NCBI GenBank assembly: GCA_020354125.1
Contig: CP070643.1
Coordinates: 3,037,123-3,101,122, forward strand
Source of the DNA: Betaproteobacteria bacterium
GTDB taxonomy: Bacteria; Pseudomonadota; Gammaproteobacteria; Burkholderiales; Eutrophovitaceae
DNA length: 64,000 nt
Direction: 5' to 3'
Positions 48,990-59,213 of this stretch are shown one piece after another (within the stretch, counting starts at the first letter, position 1; every line of letters starts with the position of its first letter). The position numbers and the translations under genes were made by a program. The notes beneath the pieces are model-generated. The model worked only from the letters and a program-made list of their open reading frames with translations. It had not been told where the DNA came from and did not search any database.

Positions 48990-51263
48990 ATGATTGCCCA
49001 GGAACTTGAAGTCAGCCTCCACATGGCGTTCATGGAGGCACGCCAGAAACGGCACGAGTTCATCACGGTCGAGCACTTGTTGCTCGCGATGCTCGACAAT
49101 CCGTCTGCATCGGAGGTTCTGCGAGCGTGTGCAGCCAATGTTGAAGAACTGCGCAAGCTGCTCAGCGACTTCATCACTGAACACACGCCGGTTGTCAGCG
49201 GCGAAGAGGTAGACACGCAGCCGACACTTGGCTTTCAGCGCGTAATACAGCGCGCCATTCTCCACGTGCAGTCATCAGGCAAGAAAGAAGTGACCGGCGC
49301 CAACGTGCTGGTGGCCATCTTCGGCGAAAAAGACTCGCACGCGGTTTACTTCCTGCACCAGAAAGGTGTAACCCGCCTCGATGTCGTCAATTTCATATCG
49401 CATGGCATCACCAAACTTCCGCAGACCGCGCCTGCGAAACAGCAACAGGATTCCGACAGCGAAACCGAGCAGGAACAAACTTCGGGCGGCGCGCTCGAGA
49501 ACTATACGATCAATCTCAATGCGCTGGCGATTTCCGGAAAGATCGACCCGCTCATCGGCCGCGAAAGCGAGTTGGAACGGGTGATCCAGACATTATGCCG
49601 GCGGCGCAAGAACAATCCGCTGCTGGTTGGCGAAGCAGGGGTGGGCAAGACCGCCATCGCCGAGGGTCTGGCGCGGCGAATCATCGAAGGCAATGTGCCG
49701 GAGGTATTGCTGCGCTCGCAAGTCTACTCGCTCGACATGGGTGCGTTACTCGCCGGCACCAAGTACCGGGGCGATTTTGAGCAGCGACTCAAGGCTGTTC
49801 TCAAGCAGCTCACAGAGAACTCGCAAGCGATCCTGTTCATTGACGAGATTCACACCTTGATCGGCGCTGGCGCCGCCTCTGGTGGGACTTTGGATGCCTC
49901 CAACTTGCTCAAGCCTGCGCTGTCGACGGGGCAACTGAAGTGTATCGGTGCAACCACCTATACCGAGTTTCGCGGCATCTTCGAAAAAGATCACGCATTG
50001 TCTCGCCGCTTCCAGAAGATCGATGTGGTTGAACCTTCGGTCAACGAAACCGTTGCGATCCTGCGCGGGCTTAAGTCGCGTTTTGAGGCACACCACCAAG
50101 TGAAATACACGGTAACGGCACTGACGGCCGCGGCGGAGTTGTCGGCGCGCTTCATCAATGACCGGCATCTGCCTGACAAGGCGATTGACGTCATCGACGA
50201 GGCAGGTGCGGCGCAACGCATCCAGCCGAAGTCCAAGCAGAAGCGTGTCATTGGCAAGCACGAGATTGAGGAAATCATCGCCAAGATTGCAAGGGTGCCT
50301 GCGCAAAGCGTTTCTTCCTCTGACCGCAACAAGCTGCAGACCCTCGACCGTGACTTGAAGTCGGTCGTTTTCGGTCAAGATCAAGCGATCGATGCCCTCT
50401 CGGCAGCCATCAAGATGTCGCGCAGTGGGCTGGGCAATCCTGATAAACCGATTGGCAGCTTCCTGTTCAGTGGTCCGACCGGAGTTGGCAAGACCGAAGT
50501 TGCGCGTCAGTTGGCATACATCATGGGCGTTGAACTGGTGCGCTTTGACATGTCCGAGTACATGGAGCGGCATGCGGTTTCGCGCTTGATTGGCGCGCCT
50601 CCCGGATACGTCGGTTTTGACCAGGGTGGGTTGCTTACCGAGGCGATTACCAAGCAACCTTACTCGGTGCTGCTGCTCGATGAGATCGAGAAAGCGCATC
50701 CGGACATTTTCAATATTCTGCTGCAGGTGATGGATCACGGCACGCTCACCGACAATAACGGGCGCAAGGCCGATTTCCGCAACACAGTGATCATCATGAC
50801 CACGAATGCCGGAGCCGCGGAGTTGTCGAAGGTGTCGATGGGCTTTACCGCGTCTCGCGCGGCAGGCGACGAAATGGCCGAGATCAAGCGCATGTTCACG
50901 CCGGAGTTCCGCAACCGTATTGATGCGACCATTTCATTCGCGCCGCTGTCGCACGAAGTGATCCTGCGTGTGGTCGACAAGTTCCTGATGGAACTCGAGG
51001 AGCAGCTGCACGAGAAGAAAGTGGAGATTCAGTTCACCCAGGCGCTCAAGGACTATCTGGCGAAGAATGGCTTTGATCCGTTGATGGGTGCCCGTCCGAT
51101 GGCTCGCCTGATACAGGACACGATTCGCCGTGCTCTTGCTGACGAGTTGTTGTTTGGCCGCTTGTCCTCCGGCGGCAAGGTCACGGTCGATGTCGACGAG
51201 GATGGCAAGACGCAGCTACTGTTTGAATCTGCCAAGCAACAAGAAGAGGCGGCGCCTGCCTGA
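48990..51263 (+). CDS. clpA: ATP-dependent Clp protease ATPase subunit ClpA
   Basis: The 757-residue unfoldase has an N-domain (residues 1-145), AAA1 with Walker [18 protein letters not shown] and Walker [20 protein letters not shown], and AAA2 with [15 protein letters not shown] and [15 protein letters not shown]. It presents substrates to ClpP. Translational coupling to clpS is likely because only one base separates them. Confidence 0.97.
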   Translation: MIAQELEVSLHMAFMEARQKRHEFITVEHLLLAMLDNPSASEVLRACAANVEELRKLLSDFITEHTPVVSGEEVDTQPTLGFQRVIQRAILHVQSSGKKEVTGANVLVAIFGEKDSHAVYFLHQKGVTRLDVVNFISHGITKLPQTAPAKQQQDSDSETEQEQTSGGALENYTINLNALAISGKIDPLIGRESELERVIQTLCRRRKNNPLLVGEAGVGKTAIAEGLARRIIEGNVPEVLLRSQVYSLDMGALLAGTKYRGDFEQRLKAVLKQLTENSQAILFIDEIHTLIGAGAASGGTLDASNLLKPALSTGQLKCIGATTYTEFRGIFEKDHALSRRFQKIDVVEPSVNETVAILRGLKSRFEAHHQVKYTVTALTAAAELSARFINDRHLPDKAIDVIDEAGAAQRIQPKSKQKRVIGKHEIEEIIAKIARVPAQSVSSSDRNKLQTLDRDLKSVVFGQDQAIDALSAAIKMSRSGLGNPDKPIGSFLFSGPTGVGKTEVARQLAYIMGVELVRFDMSEYMERHAVSRLIGAPPGYVGFDQGGLLTEAITKQPYSVLLLDEIEKAHPDIFNILLQVMDHGTLTDNNGRKADFRNTVIIMTTNAGAAELSKVSMGFTASRAAGDEMAEIKRMFTPEFRNRIDATISFAPLSHEVILRVVDKFLMELEEQLHEKKVEIQFTQALKDYLAKNGFDPLMGARPMARLIQDTIRRALADELLFGRLSSGGKVTVDVDEDGKTQLLFESAKQQEEAAPA

Positions 51264-51281
51264 GAAATCGGTTACTTGAAG

Positions 51282-51310
51282 AAACCGGGTTTTCGAACCC
51301 GGTTTTTTTT
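51282..51310 (+). terminator. Terminator after clpA
   Basis: A 10-bp perfect stem AAACCGGGTT / AACCCGGTTT with a TTCG tetraloop runs into eight T. Confidence 0.95.
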
Positions 51311-51429
51311 CGCCTTATTGCGGCTTCGAGTGCCCGTTGTAGCGATTCGGAATATGGCACTGGTCGCAGCGGCGATTACAATACCGCCTGACCTCTAGTC
51401 AAGAAAACCAGACGAAGAAAGGAGGGCAT

Positions 51430-51744
51430 GTGACAAGATTTGCGAAGTATTCCCTGCTGGCCTTGCTGGCTACTTGGTTGATCGCGGCGTCTGCCTATGC
51501 CCAGGAAAACGTGCAAGGTCGTAACTGGTCGGGCGCATGTACCGGCTGCCACGGCACCGAAGGCAGAAGCCAGGGCGCGATTCCGGCTATTGCCGGGATT
51601 GACAAAGCCAAGTTCGTTGAGTTGATGACCGCTTTTCGTGAAGGTAAGCAATCGGCGACCATCATGCACCAGCACGCAAAAGGGCTGAGCGACGAACAGA
51701 TCGATGCGCTTGGCGACTACTTTGCGAGCCGTCAACCTCAATAA
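51430..51744 (+). CDS. fccA: Flavocytochrome c sulfide dehydrogenase, cytochrome subunit
   Basis: The 104-residue monoheme cytochrome c has a Sec signal peptide (cleavage after SAYA) and one heme site CTGCHG (Cys37, Cys40, His41). The axial Met is likely the one in TIMHQHAKGL. It accepts electrons from the flavin subunit encoded 11 bases downstream. GTG 51430 follows AAAGGAGG; the overlapping ATG at 51428 stops at once. FccA is often larger in other bacteria (one or two hemes). Confidence 0.85.
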   Translation: MTRFAKYSLLALLATWLIAASAYAQENVQGRNWSGACTGCHGTEGRSQGAIPAIAGIDKAKFVELMTAFREGKQSATIMHQHAKGLSDEQIDALGDYFASRQPQ

Positions 51745-51755
51745 GGGGGAACAAA

Positions 51756-53033
51756 GTGAACCGCTATCGACGCAGATTCATCCAGGGCCTGTCAGCGTCC
51801 GCTTTGTTGACAGGAACAGTAGGTTGTGGGAAGGGTGGCAACGATGCGAAATCGGTCGGCAGGGTGGTCGTGATTGGCGGCGGCTTTGCGGGCGCCACTG
51901 CGGCCAGATACATCCGCATGTGGTCACCCGATATCGCCGTGACGCTGGTCGAACCGAACAAACAGTTTGTTTCCTGTCCGTTGTCCAACCGCGTCCTCGG
52001 CGGTATCTGGCAAATGTCCGACATTACCAGCAGCTACGACGGACTGAAAGGTCGTGGTGTGCGAGTCGTTCACCAGAGCGCGACAGAGGTCGACCCGGTC
52101 AAACAAACCGTCACGCTGGACGATGGTCAGCAACTCGAATACGACCGCTTGATTGTCGCCCCCGGCATCGAACTGGTCTACGATGACATTCCCGGGATGC
52201 GTGATCCGGCAGCACCCGAAACCATTCCGCATTCCTGGAAAGCGGGGCCGCAGACGGCGCTGCTGCGCAAGCAACTCGAAGACATGCCTGATGGCGGCGT
52301 TTATGCGATCACTATTCCGCGATCGCCGTATCGCTGTCCTCCTGGCCCGTATGAACGTGCCTGTCAGGTCGCGCACTACTTCAGTGTCGCGAAGCCGCGT
52401 TCGAAAGTGCTGGTGCTCGATGCCAACGAGGACATCGTGTCGAAAAAGGGTTTGTTCCGCAAAGCGTGGCAGGAGCGTTATGCGGACATCATCGAATATC
52501 GTCCCAACAATGCGTTGGTTGACGTCGATGTTGCCAACCGTACCGCGATGCTCGATTTCGATGACGTCAAGGCCGACGTGCTCAACGTTGTGCCGCCACA
52601 GCGTGCCGGGCGCATTGCACGCGATACCGGATTGATCACTGCCAACGACCGCTGGTGCGAAGTGGATTTCCTGAGCTACGAATCGGTCGCGGTTGCCAAT
52701 GTGCATGTGCTCGGCGACTCGGTGATGGCGGCGCCGCGCATGCCGAAATCCGGGCATATGGCCAATCAGCACGGCAAAGTATGTGCAGCAGCGATTATCG
52801 AGTTGCTGCACGGTCGTCAGCCAAATTCTTCGCCGCTGATTACCAACACCTGCTACAGCTTTGTCAGCGACAAGGAAGTCATTCACGTGGCGTCTGTCCA
52901 CCAGTATGACCCTGAGCAGCGCACCATGGTGACGGTCAAGGGTTCCGGTGGATTGTCTGAAGCCGCCAACAAGGCCGAAGGCGAGATCGCGGAAGCGTGG
53001 GGTAGAAACATCTGGGACGACGTATTGGGCTAA
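51756..53033 (+). CDS. fccB: Flavocytochrome c sulfide dehydrogenase, flavin subunit
   Basis: The 425-residue periplasmic flavoprotein oxidises sulfide to sulfur or polysulfide. It carries a twin-arginine signal (RRRFIQGLSASALL), the FAD loop VVIGGGFAGATAARYI, Cys74 in FVSCPLSNR (the site of covalent FAD attachment in Allochromatium FccB), and the two redox Cys in YRCPPGPYERA and NTCYSF. All key residues are intact. Together with fccA it suggests sulfide use as electron source or detoxification. Confidence 0.93.
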   Translation: MNRYRRRFIQGLSASALLTGTVGCGKGGNDAKSVGRVVVIGGGFAGATAARYIRMWSPDIAVTLVEPNKQFVSCPLSNRVLGGIWQMSDITSSYDGLKGRGVRVVHQSATEVDPVKQTVTLDDGQQLEYDRLIVAPGIELVYDDIPGMRDPAAPETIPHSWKAGPQTALLRKQLEDMPDGGVYAITIPRSPYRCPPGPYERACQVAHYFSVAKPRSKVLVLDANEDIVSKKGLFRKAWQERYADIIEYRPNNALVDVDVANRTAMLDFDDVKADVLNVVPPQRAGRIARDTGLITANDRWCEVDFLSYESVAVANVHVLGDSVMAAPRMPKSGHMANQHGKVCAAAIIELLHGRQPNSSPLITNTCYSFVSDKEVIHVASVHQYDPEQRTMVTVKGSGGLSEAANKAEGEIAEAWGRNIWDDVLG

Positions 53034-53052
53034 CGTTCGCAAAAAAGCTGCG

Positions 53053-53319
53053 AGAACCTATTTCATCATCGATCGCACGATGCGTTACTTCCAGAACACG
53101 ATGGCCGCAAGGCGAGAGGTGCAGTCAATACAGTCGTATTGACAAGCCGAACAACACAGCGGAGGCGTGTTCTGGGCGTAACCCGGAGGGATGGCACGAG
53201 TTTTCGCCCCAGCGTTGTTACTCACTCCTTGTTTGGACCGGCCAAACGGCGTCGCTCGTGCCTAGCCGGGAGCGAAAATCGTTGCCATCGCACGCGTGAG
53301 CGATGATGAGATAGGTTCT
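53053..53319. mobile_element. MITE-like element, copy 2 (267 bp)
   Basis: The terminal inverted repeats AGAACCTATTTCATCATCGATCGC (53053-53076) and its partner at 53296-53319 pair at 21 of 24 positions. The sequence follows the reverse complement of 12061-12329 along its whole length, including nested palindromes such as GTCAATAC-(4)-GTATTGAC and ACTTCCAGAACACG / CGTGTTCTGGGCGT. It encodes no protein. It lies 19 bases after the fccB stop. Confidence 0.8.
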
Positions 53320-53569
53320 AAGACCCGATCGCTTTGTCGCGTGCTCGCTTACTCCTCGCGCTACTCTATGGAGTATGTAGTTTCGGCATAACGTTCGCGT
53401 CGCTCACGTGAGCCTCCACTGAAACTCGCAAAGCGTTTTGGCTACGACATAACATGGGCTTTGCCCATGTGAGTCTTCGCCGCAACTCGCTTCGCTCGTT
53501 GTCTCGTCGTGCGCACGATTCTTTCAAAAACAGGCGCCTCCTCGCCCTCGGGCTGCTCGTCACGCTTTT
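53320..53569 (+). repeat. BOX-like intergenic repeat, copy D (two hairpin units)
   Basis: The 5' module (CCGATCGCTTTGTCGCGTGCTCGCTTACTCCTCG) leads to two units. The first hairpin is around ACGTTCGC-GTC-GCTCACGT (53391-53409, imperfect). The second is ACATGGGC-TTT-GCCCATGT (53452-53470). Then CTCGTCGTGCGCACG and the 3' module GGCGCCTCCTCGCCCTCGGGCTGCTCGTCACGCTTTT follow. It comes straight after MITE copy 2. Positions 53034-53621 contain no gene. Confidence 0.85.
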
Positions 53570-53621
53570 TTCGGCGAACGTGGCGCGTGGACTCGTTCTT
53601 TGAGATGGACGCCTCCGGATC

Positions 53622-54044
53622 CTACGATGAGTTGCTTCGGCGCCGCGGTGGCACCAATATCAGGGTGATGATCAAGGCGATGGCAAGAGCAACATAAGCC
53701 GTCGTGAATACCCAGGCGGGAAGATCGTAGTAGATCAAACGTCCGACCCAGTACGCGATGAAACTGCTGCGTGGCGCCCCGCCGCGCAGCAGGTCTTCCC
53801 ATAACGTCAACGGGCAAATCACTCCGAGCAGCGCCTCTGCCGCCACGAACAGCATCACGCCCAGGTGAACATAACGAAACAGCGGGGAACGCACTCCCGG
53901 CCACTGTCGCCGCGCGCCTACCCAGATGTAAGCGGTTCCGCCGATGATGAAGGCCACCACCAGCGCGTGAACCAATAATATGGCGTCTGCTAGCAGTTCA
54001 CTGATAAGGCGGTCGCGCCTGCTACCAAAGAACCTGCTACGCAA
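53622..54044 (-). CDS. DUF2784 family membrane protein
   Basis: The product of up to 140 residues has the DUF2784 pattern of four transmembrane helices: LADAILLVHALVVAFIIGG, FRYVHLGVMLFVAAEALLGVICPLT, the motif LTLWEDLLR, and the C-terminal YVALAIALIITLILVP. The function of the family is unknown. No ATG fits; the longest frame starts at TTG 54044 inside sequence that resembles a degenerate BOX-like module, so the true start is unclear. Confidence 0.75.
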   Translation of the reverse strand: MRSRFFGSRRDRLISELLADAILLVHALVVAFIIGGTAYIWVGARRQWPGVRSPLFRYVHLGVMLFVAAEALLGVICPLTLWEDLLRGGAPRSSFIAYWVGRLIYYDLPAWVFTTAYVALAIALIITLILVPPRRRSNSS

Positions 54045-54128
54045 GAATTGGCGCGCTCGCTCACTCCTCGTCTAAAGTACCCGCCTGGCGAATTCCAAGC
54101 TGCACTGGCTTCTTGATTACCCGGTCGT

Positions 54129-54971
54129 CTAGTCGGTGGCAACAGGTCTTTTCGGATCAGCGATCCATTCGCTCCACGATCCCGGATACAACCGTGAGCC
54201 GCTCATTCCGGCAAGCTCCATGGCCAGCAAATTGTGGCAGGCTGACACGCCCGAGCCACACTGATGCACTACGTTCTGTACCGGCGTGTCACCGATAAGT
54301 GTCTCGAGTTCGCGGCGCAATTCTTCGCCGGGGCGAAACTGCCCGTTCTCATTGACGTTGTTCTTGAACAGGCGGTTCACTGCGCCGGGGATATGACCGG
54401 CAACCGGATCGATTGTCTCGTTTTGCCCATGGAAGCGATCGTTGCTGCGCGCGTCAACCACCAACATCCTGTCTGATTCAAGGTTTGCAAGCACGTATTC
54501 GGCGTTTACGTTGACATCGCGTATACGCGGAGTGAATGTTGCCGGTTTGGCTTGCGGAATGTCCTGCGTTGTCGGCTTATCCGCCTTTAGCCACGCATTC
54601 CAGCCACCATCGAGCACGGCGACTGCGTCGTGGCCAAGCCAGCGCAGCATCCACCACAAGCGCGACCCGTAGACACCCGCTGCATTGTCGTATCCAACCA
54701 CCTGTACACCGTCTGTTACCCCCTTGCTGCCGAGCCATGCAGCAAACGTCTCCGCTTGCGGGAGCGGATGGCGGCCGTTAGTGCCATCGGGGCGCGCGGA
54801 CAAATCGCGGTCGACCGAGGCGAAGTGTGCGTTGGGAAGGTGCGACTTTGCGTACTCGGCGTCACCATAATCGGGATTGGTCAGTTCGTGACGGCAGTCA
54901 AAGATCACAAACTGCGGGTTATCGAGATTCGCGGCGAGTTCGTCTACTGTGATCAGGGTCGTAAATGCCAT
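54129..54971 (-). CDS. sseA: Thiosulfate/3-mercaptopyruvate sulfurtransferase
   Basis: The 280-residue protein has two rhodanese domains. The first ends near VAVLDGGWNAWLKADKP; the second carries the catalytic Cys in HQCGSGVSACHNLLAME, where the CGSGV(S/T)A loop is typical of mercaptopyruvate sulfurtransferases. It would move sulfane sulfur to cyanide or thiols, fitting near the sulfide dehydrogenase genes. The ATG at 54971 has a weak AGAAAG site lying in a duplicated 18-bp stretch. Confidence 0.88.
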   Translation of the reverse strand: MAFTTLITVDELAANLDNPQFVIFDCRHELTNPDYGDAEYAKSHLPNAHFASVDRDLSARPDGTNGRHPLPQAETFAAWLGSKGVTDGVQVVGYDNAAGVYGSRLWWMLRWLGHDAVAVLDGGWNAWLKADKPTTQDIPQAKPATFTPRIRDVNVNAEYVLANLESDRMLVVDARSNDRFHGQNETIDPVAGHIPGAVNRLFKNNVNENGQFRPGEELRRELETLIGDTPVQNVVHQCGSGVSACHNLLAMELAGMSGSRLYPGSWSEWIADPKRPVATD

Positions 54972-55005
54972 TGTGAGTCTTTCTGGAATTGTGAATCTTT
55001 CCGGA
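54970..55005. repeat. 18-bp tandem duplication at the sseA start
   Basis: ATTGTGAGTCTTTCTGGA and ATTGTGAATCTTTCCGGA lie head to tail, 16 of 18 positions alike. They cover the leader of sseA up to its start codon, thereby duplicating the ribosome-binding region. Confidence 0.85.
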
Positions 55006-55244
55006 ATAAACAAAGCGACACACGAGCGTGCCGATGAACATCGCGCAAGACCGCAATCGCCTGCGATCGTACCGCGTTCGTCTCTGTTGCCTGACAGGTG
55101 CCTCGGCCAGGCGGTCGTGCGACATACTCATTTGCCTGGCACGCCTCAAAGCACCACATCGGGCCAGATAGCGCCAGATTGCTCTGTGGCGAGCAATAGG
55201 ATACTTTAGACTGTTTACTAGTCCAAGTTGGTTGCAGGTCTGTC

Positions 55245-55484
55245 GTGCCAAAAGCCAAAGCAGAAGAAGAACTGACATTCGAGACCGCACTCGCGGAACT
55301 TGAGTCGATTGTCGAGACCATGGAGGGCGGTCAGCTGCCACTGGAGAAATCGCTCTCGGCCTACAAACGCGGTGCTGAATTGCTGCAATTCTGTCAGCGC
55401 CAGCTGCAAGATGCCCAACAGCAGGTGAAAGTGCTCGAGTCCGACTCGCTGCGAAAGTTTGCTGGTGACGAAGGCGACGAATAG
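55245..55484 (+). CDS. xseB: Exodeoxyribonuclease VII small subunit
   Basis: The 79-residue helical protein reads LTFETALAELESIVETMEGG, LPLEKSLSAYKRGAELLQFC and AQQQVKVLE, typical XseB. It binds the XseA large subunit in a single-strand DNA nuclease. GTG 55245 follows AGG by six bases. It starts the conserved xseB-ispA-dxs set and overlaps ispA. Confidence 0.94.
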   Translation: MPKAKAEEELTFETALAELESIVETMEGGQLPLEKSLSAYKRGAELLQFCQRQLQDAQQQVKVLESDSLRKFAGDEGDE

Positions 55485-56370
55485 CAATTTTCAACACTGG
55501 ATGCTGGAGCGGCAGGGCAGGGTGGAGGCGGCCCTCGAGGGTGTCTTGCCCGGCGTCGAGCATGCCCCTTCGCAGTTGCATTCGGCGATGCGTTACGCGG
55601 TGCTCGGTGGAGGCAAGCGCGTCAGGCCGTTGCTGGCCTACGCAGCGGGCGAACTGGTTGGCGCGGACCCGCGACGCGTTGATTTGGTCGCCAGTTCGGT
55701 CGAACTGATTCACGCCTACTCGCTGGTGCATGATGACCTGCCGTGCATGGACGACGACCGGTTGCGACGCGGCAAGCCAACCGTGCACGTCGAATATGAT
55801 GACGCGACCGCGCTACTGGTTGGCGACAGCTTGCACAGCCTGGCGTTTCAGGTGCTCACAGAGAATGCACTTGCATCTGACGCGACCAGACAGTTGCAAA
55901 TGGCGGCGACACTGGCACGTGCCGCCGGCTCACGTGGTATGGCAGGCGGGCAGGCGATCGATTTGCAAAGTGTCGGCAAGCGCTTGTCAGTGCCGGAGCT
56001 GGAGTTCATGCACGTGCACAAAACCGGCGCCTTAATCCGCGCTAGTGTCCAGCTCGGTGCGATGTGCGCGGACTCGGCAGGCGCTGTTGACCTTGAGTTA
56101 TTGGACCGGTTTGGCAAGGTCGCGGGGTTGGGGTTCCAGCTGGTCGATGATGTGCTCGATGCCGCAGCGAGCACCGCCACGCTTGGCAAAACCGCTGGCA
56201 AGGACGCCAGCGACAACAAGCCAACCTATGTCACCGTACTGGGTGTCGAGCGGTCACGTAAACTGGCGATCGAACTGTATGACGAGGCGCTGGCTGTGCT
56301 CGAGCAATTGCCGCATGGCGGCGGGCGGCTTGGTGATATCGCCCGCTTTATTTTTCACCGGGAGTTCTGA
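55465..56370 (+). CDS. ispA: Farnesyl diphosphate synthase
   Basis: The ~301-residue prenyltransferase has both Asp-rich motifs, DDLPCMDDD and DDVLD, plus GGGKRVRPLL and GMAGGQAIDLQ. It makes C15 farnesyl diphosphate for quinones and cell-wall lipid carriers. GTG 55465 lies within xseB (20-base overlap); TTG 55459 is an alternative. dxs, its precursor-pathway partner, follows. Confidence 0.95.
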   Translation: MTKATNSNFQHWMLERQGRVEAALEGVLPGVEHAPSQLHSAMRYAVLGGGKRVRPLLAYAAGELVGADPRRVDLVASSVELIHAYSLVHDDLPCMDDDRLRRGKPTVHVEYDDATALLVGDSLHSLAFQVLTENALASDATRQLQMAATLARAAGSRGMAGGQAIDLQSVGKRLSVPELEFMHVHKTGALIRASVQLGAMCADSAGAVDLELLDRFGKVAGLGFQLVDDVLDAAASTATLGKTAGKDASDNKPTYVTVLGVERSRKLAIELYDEALAVLEQLPHGGGRLGDIARFIFHREF

Positions 56371-56409
56371 TGTCTGCGCCGGCTATAGGAAGCCGTCAGG
56401 CACTGACCA

Positions 56410-58251
56410 ATGTATGAGTTGCTAGAAACGATCGATCACCCTTCGGAGTTGCGTGCGCTGGAGCGCAAACAGCTGCGGCAGTTGGCTGATGAACTGCGTG
56501 AATACCTGATCGACACGGTGTCCAAGACCGGCGGTCATCTCTCGTCGAATCTCGGCACGGTCGAATTGACCATTGCCCTGCACTACGTTTTTGACACTCC
56601 GAACGACAGGCTGGTGTGGGATGTCGGTCACCAGACCTATTCACACAAGATTCTTACTGGCCGTCGTGAGCAGATGCCTACGCTGCGCCAGTACCATGGT
56701 CTGGCCGGCTTTCCGCGGCGCGAGGAGAGTGAATTCGACACTTTCGGTACTGCCCACTCGAGCACCTCCATCAGTGCCGCGCTTGGCATGGCGGTGGCCG
56801 CGCGCGCCCGTGGTGAAGACCGGCGCATCGTAGCCGTGATCGGCGATGGTGCGATGACTGCGGGAATGGCTTTTGAAGCGCTGAACAATGCCGGTGCGAT
56901 GGACGCCAATCTGCTGGTCATACTCAATGACAATGACATGTCGATTTCAGAGAATGTCGGCGCGCTCAACAACTACCTGGCGCGACTTCTTTCCGGGCGT
57001 TTCTATTCCGCCGCGCGCCGCGCCAGCGAAAAAGTCCTGGGCCGCATGCCGCCAATGCTGGAGCTCGCTCGTCGAGCCGAAGAGCATATGAAAGGCATGG
57101 TGATGCCGGGAACGTTGTTCGAAGAGTTCGGTTTCAATTACATCGGGCCGATCGACGGCCATGATCTGGACGTGCTGGTGGCGACCCTGACAAATTTGCG
57201 CAAGCTCGACGGGCCGCAGTTTCTGCATGTTGTCACGCAAAAGGGTAAGGGTTACCAACCGGCCGAGGAAGATGCGATTCTCTACCACGGTGTTGGCAAG
57301 TTCGCTCCGCCCGAAGGAATCGTCTCAAAGCCTGCTTCCAAGCCAGCCTACACCCATGTTTTCGGCGACTGGCTGTGCGACATGGCGGCTCGCGACGAGC
57401 GTCTGATTGCGATTACGCCGGCCATGCGTGAAGGCTCGGGCCTGGTGCGTTTTTCCCAGGAATACCCCGAGCGCTATTTCGACGTCGGTATCGCGGAGCA
57501 ACATGCCGTCACCTTTGCCGCCGGGCTTGCGGCCGAAGCGATGAAGCCGGTTGTCGCCATTTATTCGACTTTCCTGCAGCGGGCCTACGATCAGCTGATT
57601 CACGACATTTGCATCCAGAATCTGGATGTCACCTTTGCCATTGACCGTGCCGGCCTGGTTGGAGCTGACGGCCCGACGCACCACGGCAGCTTTGACCTGT
57701 CCTATCTTCGTTGCTTGCCAAATATGGTGGTCATGACGCCCTGTGACGAAAATGAGTGCCGCCAGATGCTCTATACCGCGTTCGAGTTTGAGGGACCCAG
57801 CGCGGTCCGCTATCCACGCGGTAGCGGACCCGGTGCTACTGTCGGGCAGGAGATGACTGCGCTGCCAATCGGGGTTGGCGAAGTTCGCCGCCAGGGCAAG
57901 CACGTCGCCATCCTCGCGTTTGGCGCCCCGCTGACCGCGGCGTTGCAGGCTGCGGAGGAAATCGATGCCACGGTGGCCAACATGCGCTTCGTCAAACCGC
58001 TCGACGAAGAGCTTGTGCGCAAGCTGTCGGAGACGCATGAAGTGCTTGTCACAGTGGAAGAAAATGTGGTCTCCGGCGGGGCCGGTAGCGCCGTGCTCGA
58101 AGCGCTGGAGCGCATGCGGCGGCCATTGAACGTGTTGCAACTCGGATTGCCAGACCGCTTTGTCGAGCACGGTGATCCGGCCAGCCTCATCACTGAATGC
58201 GGTCTCGACGCCGCCGGGATCACGCGCTCGATCAAGGATTATATTAGCTGA
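56410..58251 (+). CDS. dxs: 1-deoxy-D-xylulose-5-phosphate synthase
   Basis: The 613-residue thiamine-diphosphate enzyme opens the MEP isoprenoid pathway from pyruvate and glyceraldehyde 3-phosphate. Seen: [36 protein letters not shown], the ThDP motif [34 protein letters not shown] and [19 protein letters not shown]. Length fits (about 620). Confidence 0.97.
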   Translation: MYELLETIDHPSELRALERKQLRQLADELREYLIDTVSKTGGHLSSNLGTVELTIALHYVFDTPNDRLVWDVGHQTYSHKILTGRREQMPTLRQYHGLAGFPRREESEFDTFGTAHSSTSISAALGMAVAARARGEDRRIVAVIGDGAMTAGMAFEALNNAGAMDANLLVILNDNDMSISENVGALNNYLARLLSGRFYSAARRASEKVLGRMPPMLELARRAEEHMKGMVMPGTLFEEFGFNYIGPIDGHDLDVLVATLTNLRKLDGPQFLHVVTQKGKGYQPAEEDAILYHGVGKFAPPEGIVSKPASKPAYTHVFGDWLCDMAARDERLIAITPAMREGSGLVRFSQEYPERYFDVGIAEQHAVTFAAGLAAEAMKPVVAIYSTFLQRAYDQLIHDICIQNLDVTFAIDRAGLVGADGPTHHGSFDLSYLRCLPNMVVMTPCDENECRQMLYTAFEFEGPSAVRYPRGSGPGATVGQEMTALPIGVGEVRRQGKHVAILAFGAPLTAALQAAEEIDATVANMRFVKPLDEELVRKLSETHEVLVTVEENVVSGGAGSAVLEALERMRRPLNVLQLGLPDRFVEHGDPASLITECGLDAAGITRSIKDYIS

Positions 58252-58314
58252 CTAGTTTACTCGGGTATTACCCGCGACTATAATTGAAGGCCACCAGATA
58301 GCCCTGGAACCGTC

Positions 58315-59121
58315 ATGAACTCTCCCGAAACCGTTGCCATTCCGGACGTCCAGAACAGCGAAGATACCCGCCGTCTGGCCATCGACAAGGTCGGAATCAA
58401 GGCGATCCGGCATCCGGTGCGGGTCGCCGACAAGGACGACGGCGTCCAGCATACGATCGCGACGTTTAATATGTACGTCGAGCTGCCGCATAATTTCAAG
58501 GGCACGCACATGTCGCGTTTCGTGGAGATCCTGAACGCCCACGAGCGCGAAATCTCGGTCGAATCGTTCGAGACCATGCTGCGCGAGATGGTGGAACGGC
58601 TCGAAGCCGAATCGGGCCACATTGAAATGGTGTTCCCCTATTTCATCGACAAGGCGGCGCCGATTTCTGGCGTACGCAGCTTGATGGACTATGAAGTTTC
58701 CTTCACCGGGGAAATCAAGGACGGGCAGTATTCACTGATCATGAAGGTGGTGATTCCGGTCACCAGCCTGTGCCCTTGCTCGAAGGGCATATCCGATTAT
58801 GGCGCCCACAATCAGCGCTCACACGTCACCATCGCCGCGCGTACCAACACGCATGTCTGGATTGAGGACCTGGTACGCATCGCTGAAGACCAGGCATCAT
58901 GTGAACTGTACGGCTTGCTCAAGCGGCCCGATGAGAAGTACGTGACGGAGCGCGCTTACGACAATCCCAAGTTTGTCGAGGACATGGTTCGCGACATTGC
59001 CACCGTACTCAATGCTGATTCGCGAATCGATGCCTACGTCGTCGAATCGGAAAACTTCGAGTCGATTCACAACCACTCGGCTTACGCGCTGATCGAGAGA
59101 GACAAGCTGCGCGACGCCTGA
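58315..59121 (+). CDS. folE2: GTP cyclohydrolase FolE2
   Basis: The 268-residue type IB GTP cyclohydrolase makes dihydroneopterin triphosphate for folate (and the queuosine precursor). Family features are [23 protein letters not shown], the metal/active-site Cys in [20 protein letters not shown] and [16 protein letters not shown]. FolE2 is metal-flexible and in many bacteria induced under zinc shortage; no Zur site was recognised. The usual FolE is not in the window. Confidence 0.95.
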   Translation: MNSPETVAIPDVQNSEDTRRLAIDKVGIKAIRHPVRVADKDDGVQHTIATFNMYVELPHNFKGTHMSRFVEILNAHEREISVESFETMLREMVERLEAESGHIEMVFPYFIDKAAPISGVRSLMDYEVSFTGEIKDGQYSLIMKVVIPVTSLCPCSKGISDYGAHNQRSHVTIAARTNTHVWIEDLVRIAEDQASCELYGLLKRPDEKYVTERAYDNPKFVEDMVRDIATVLNADSRIDAYVVESENFESIHNHSAYALIERDKLRDA

Positions 59122-59213
59122 CCGCCATCGGGTCACTTCATATAGTCTTCGGGTAGAGCAAATCAACTGCGTGAGCACGCGACACTGCGCGGGCGCGCGA
59201 TGGCTTTGAGGAA

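Noticed and set aside
49746..50738. A 330-codon open frame antisense to clpA
   Set aside because: It lies wholly inside clpA and has no recognisable motif or ribosome-binding site.
51924..53042. A 372-codon open frame antisense to fccB
   Set aside because: fccB on the plus strand has all catalytic residues; the antisense frame reflects codon bias.
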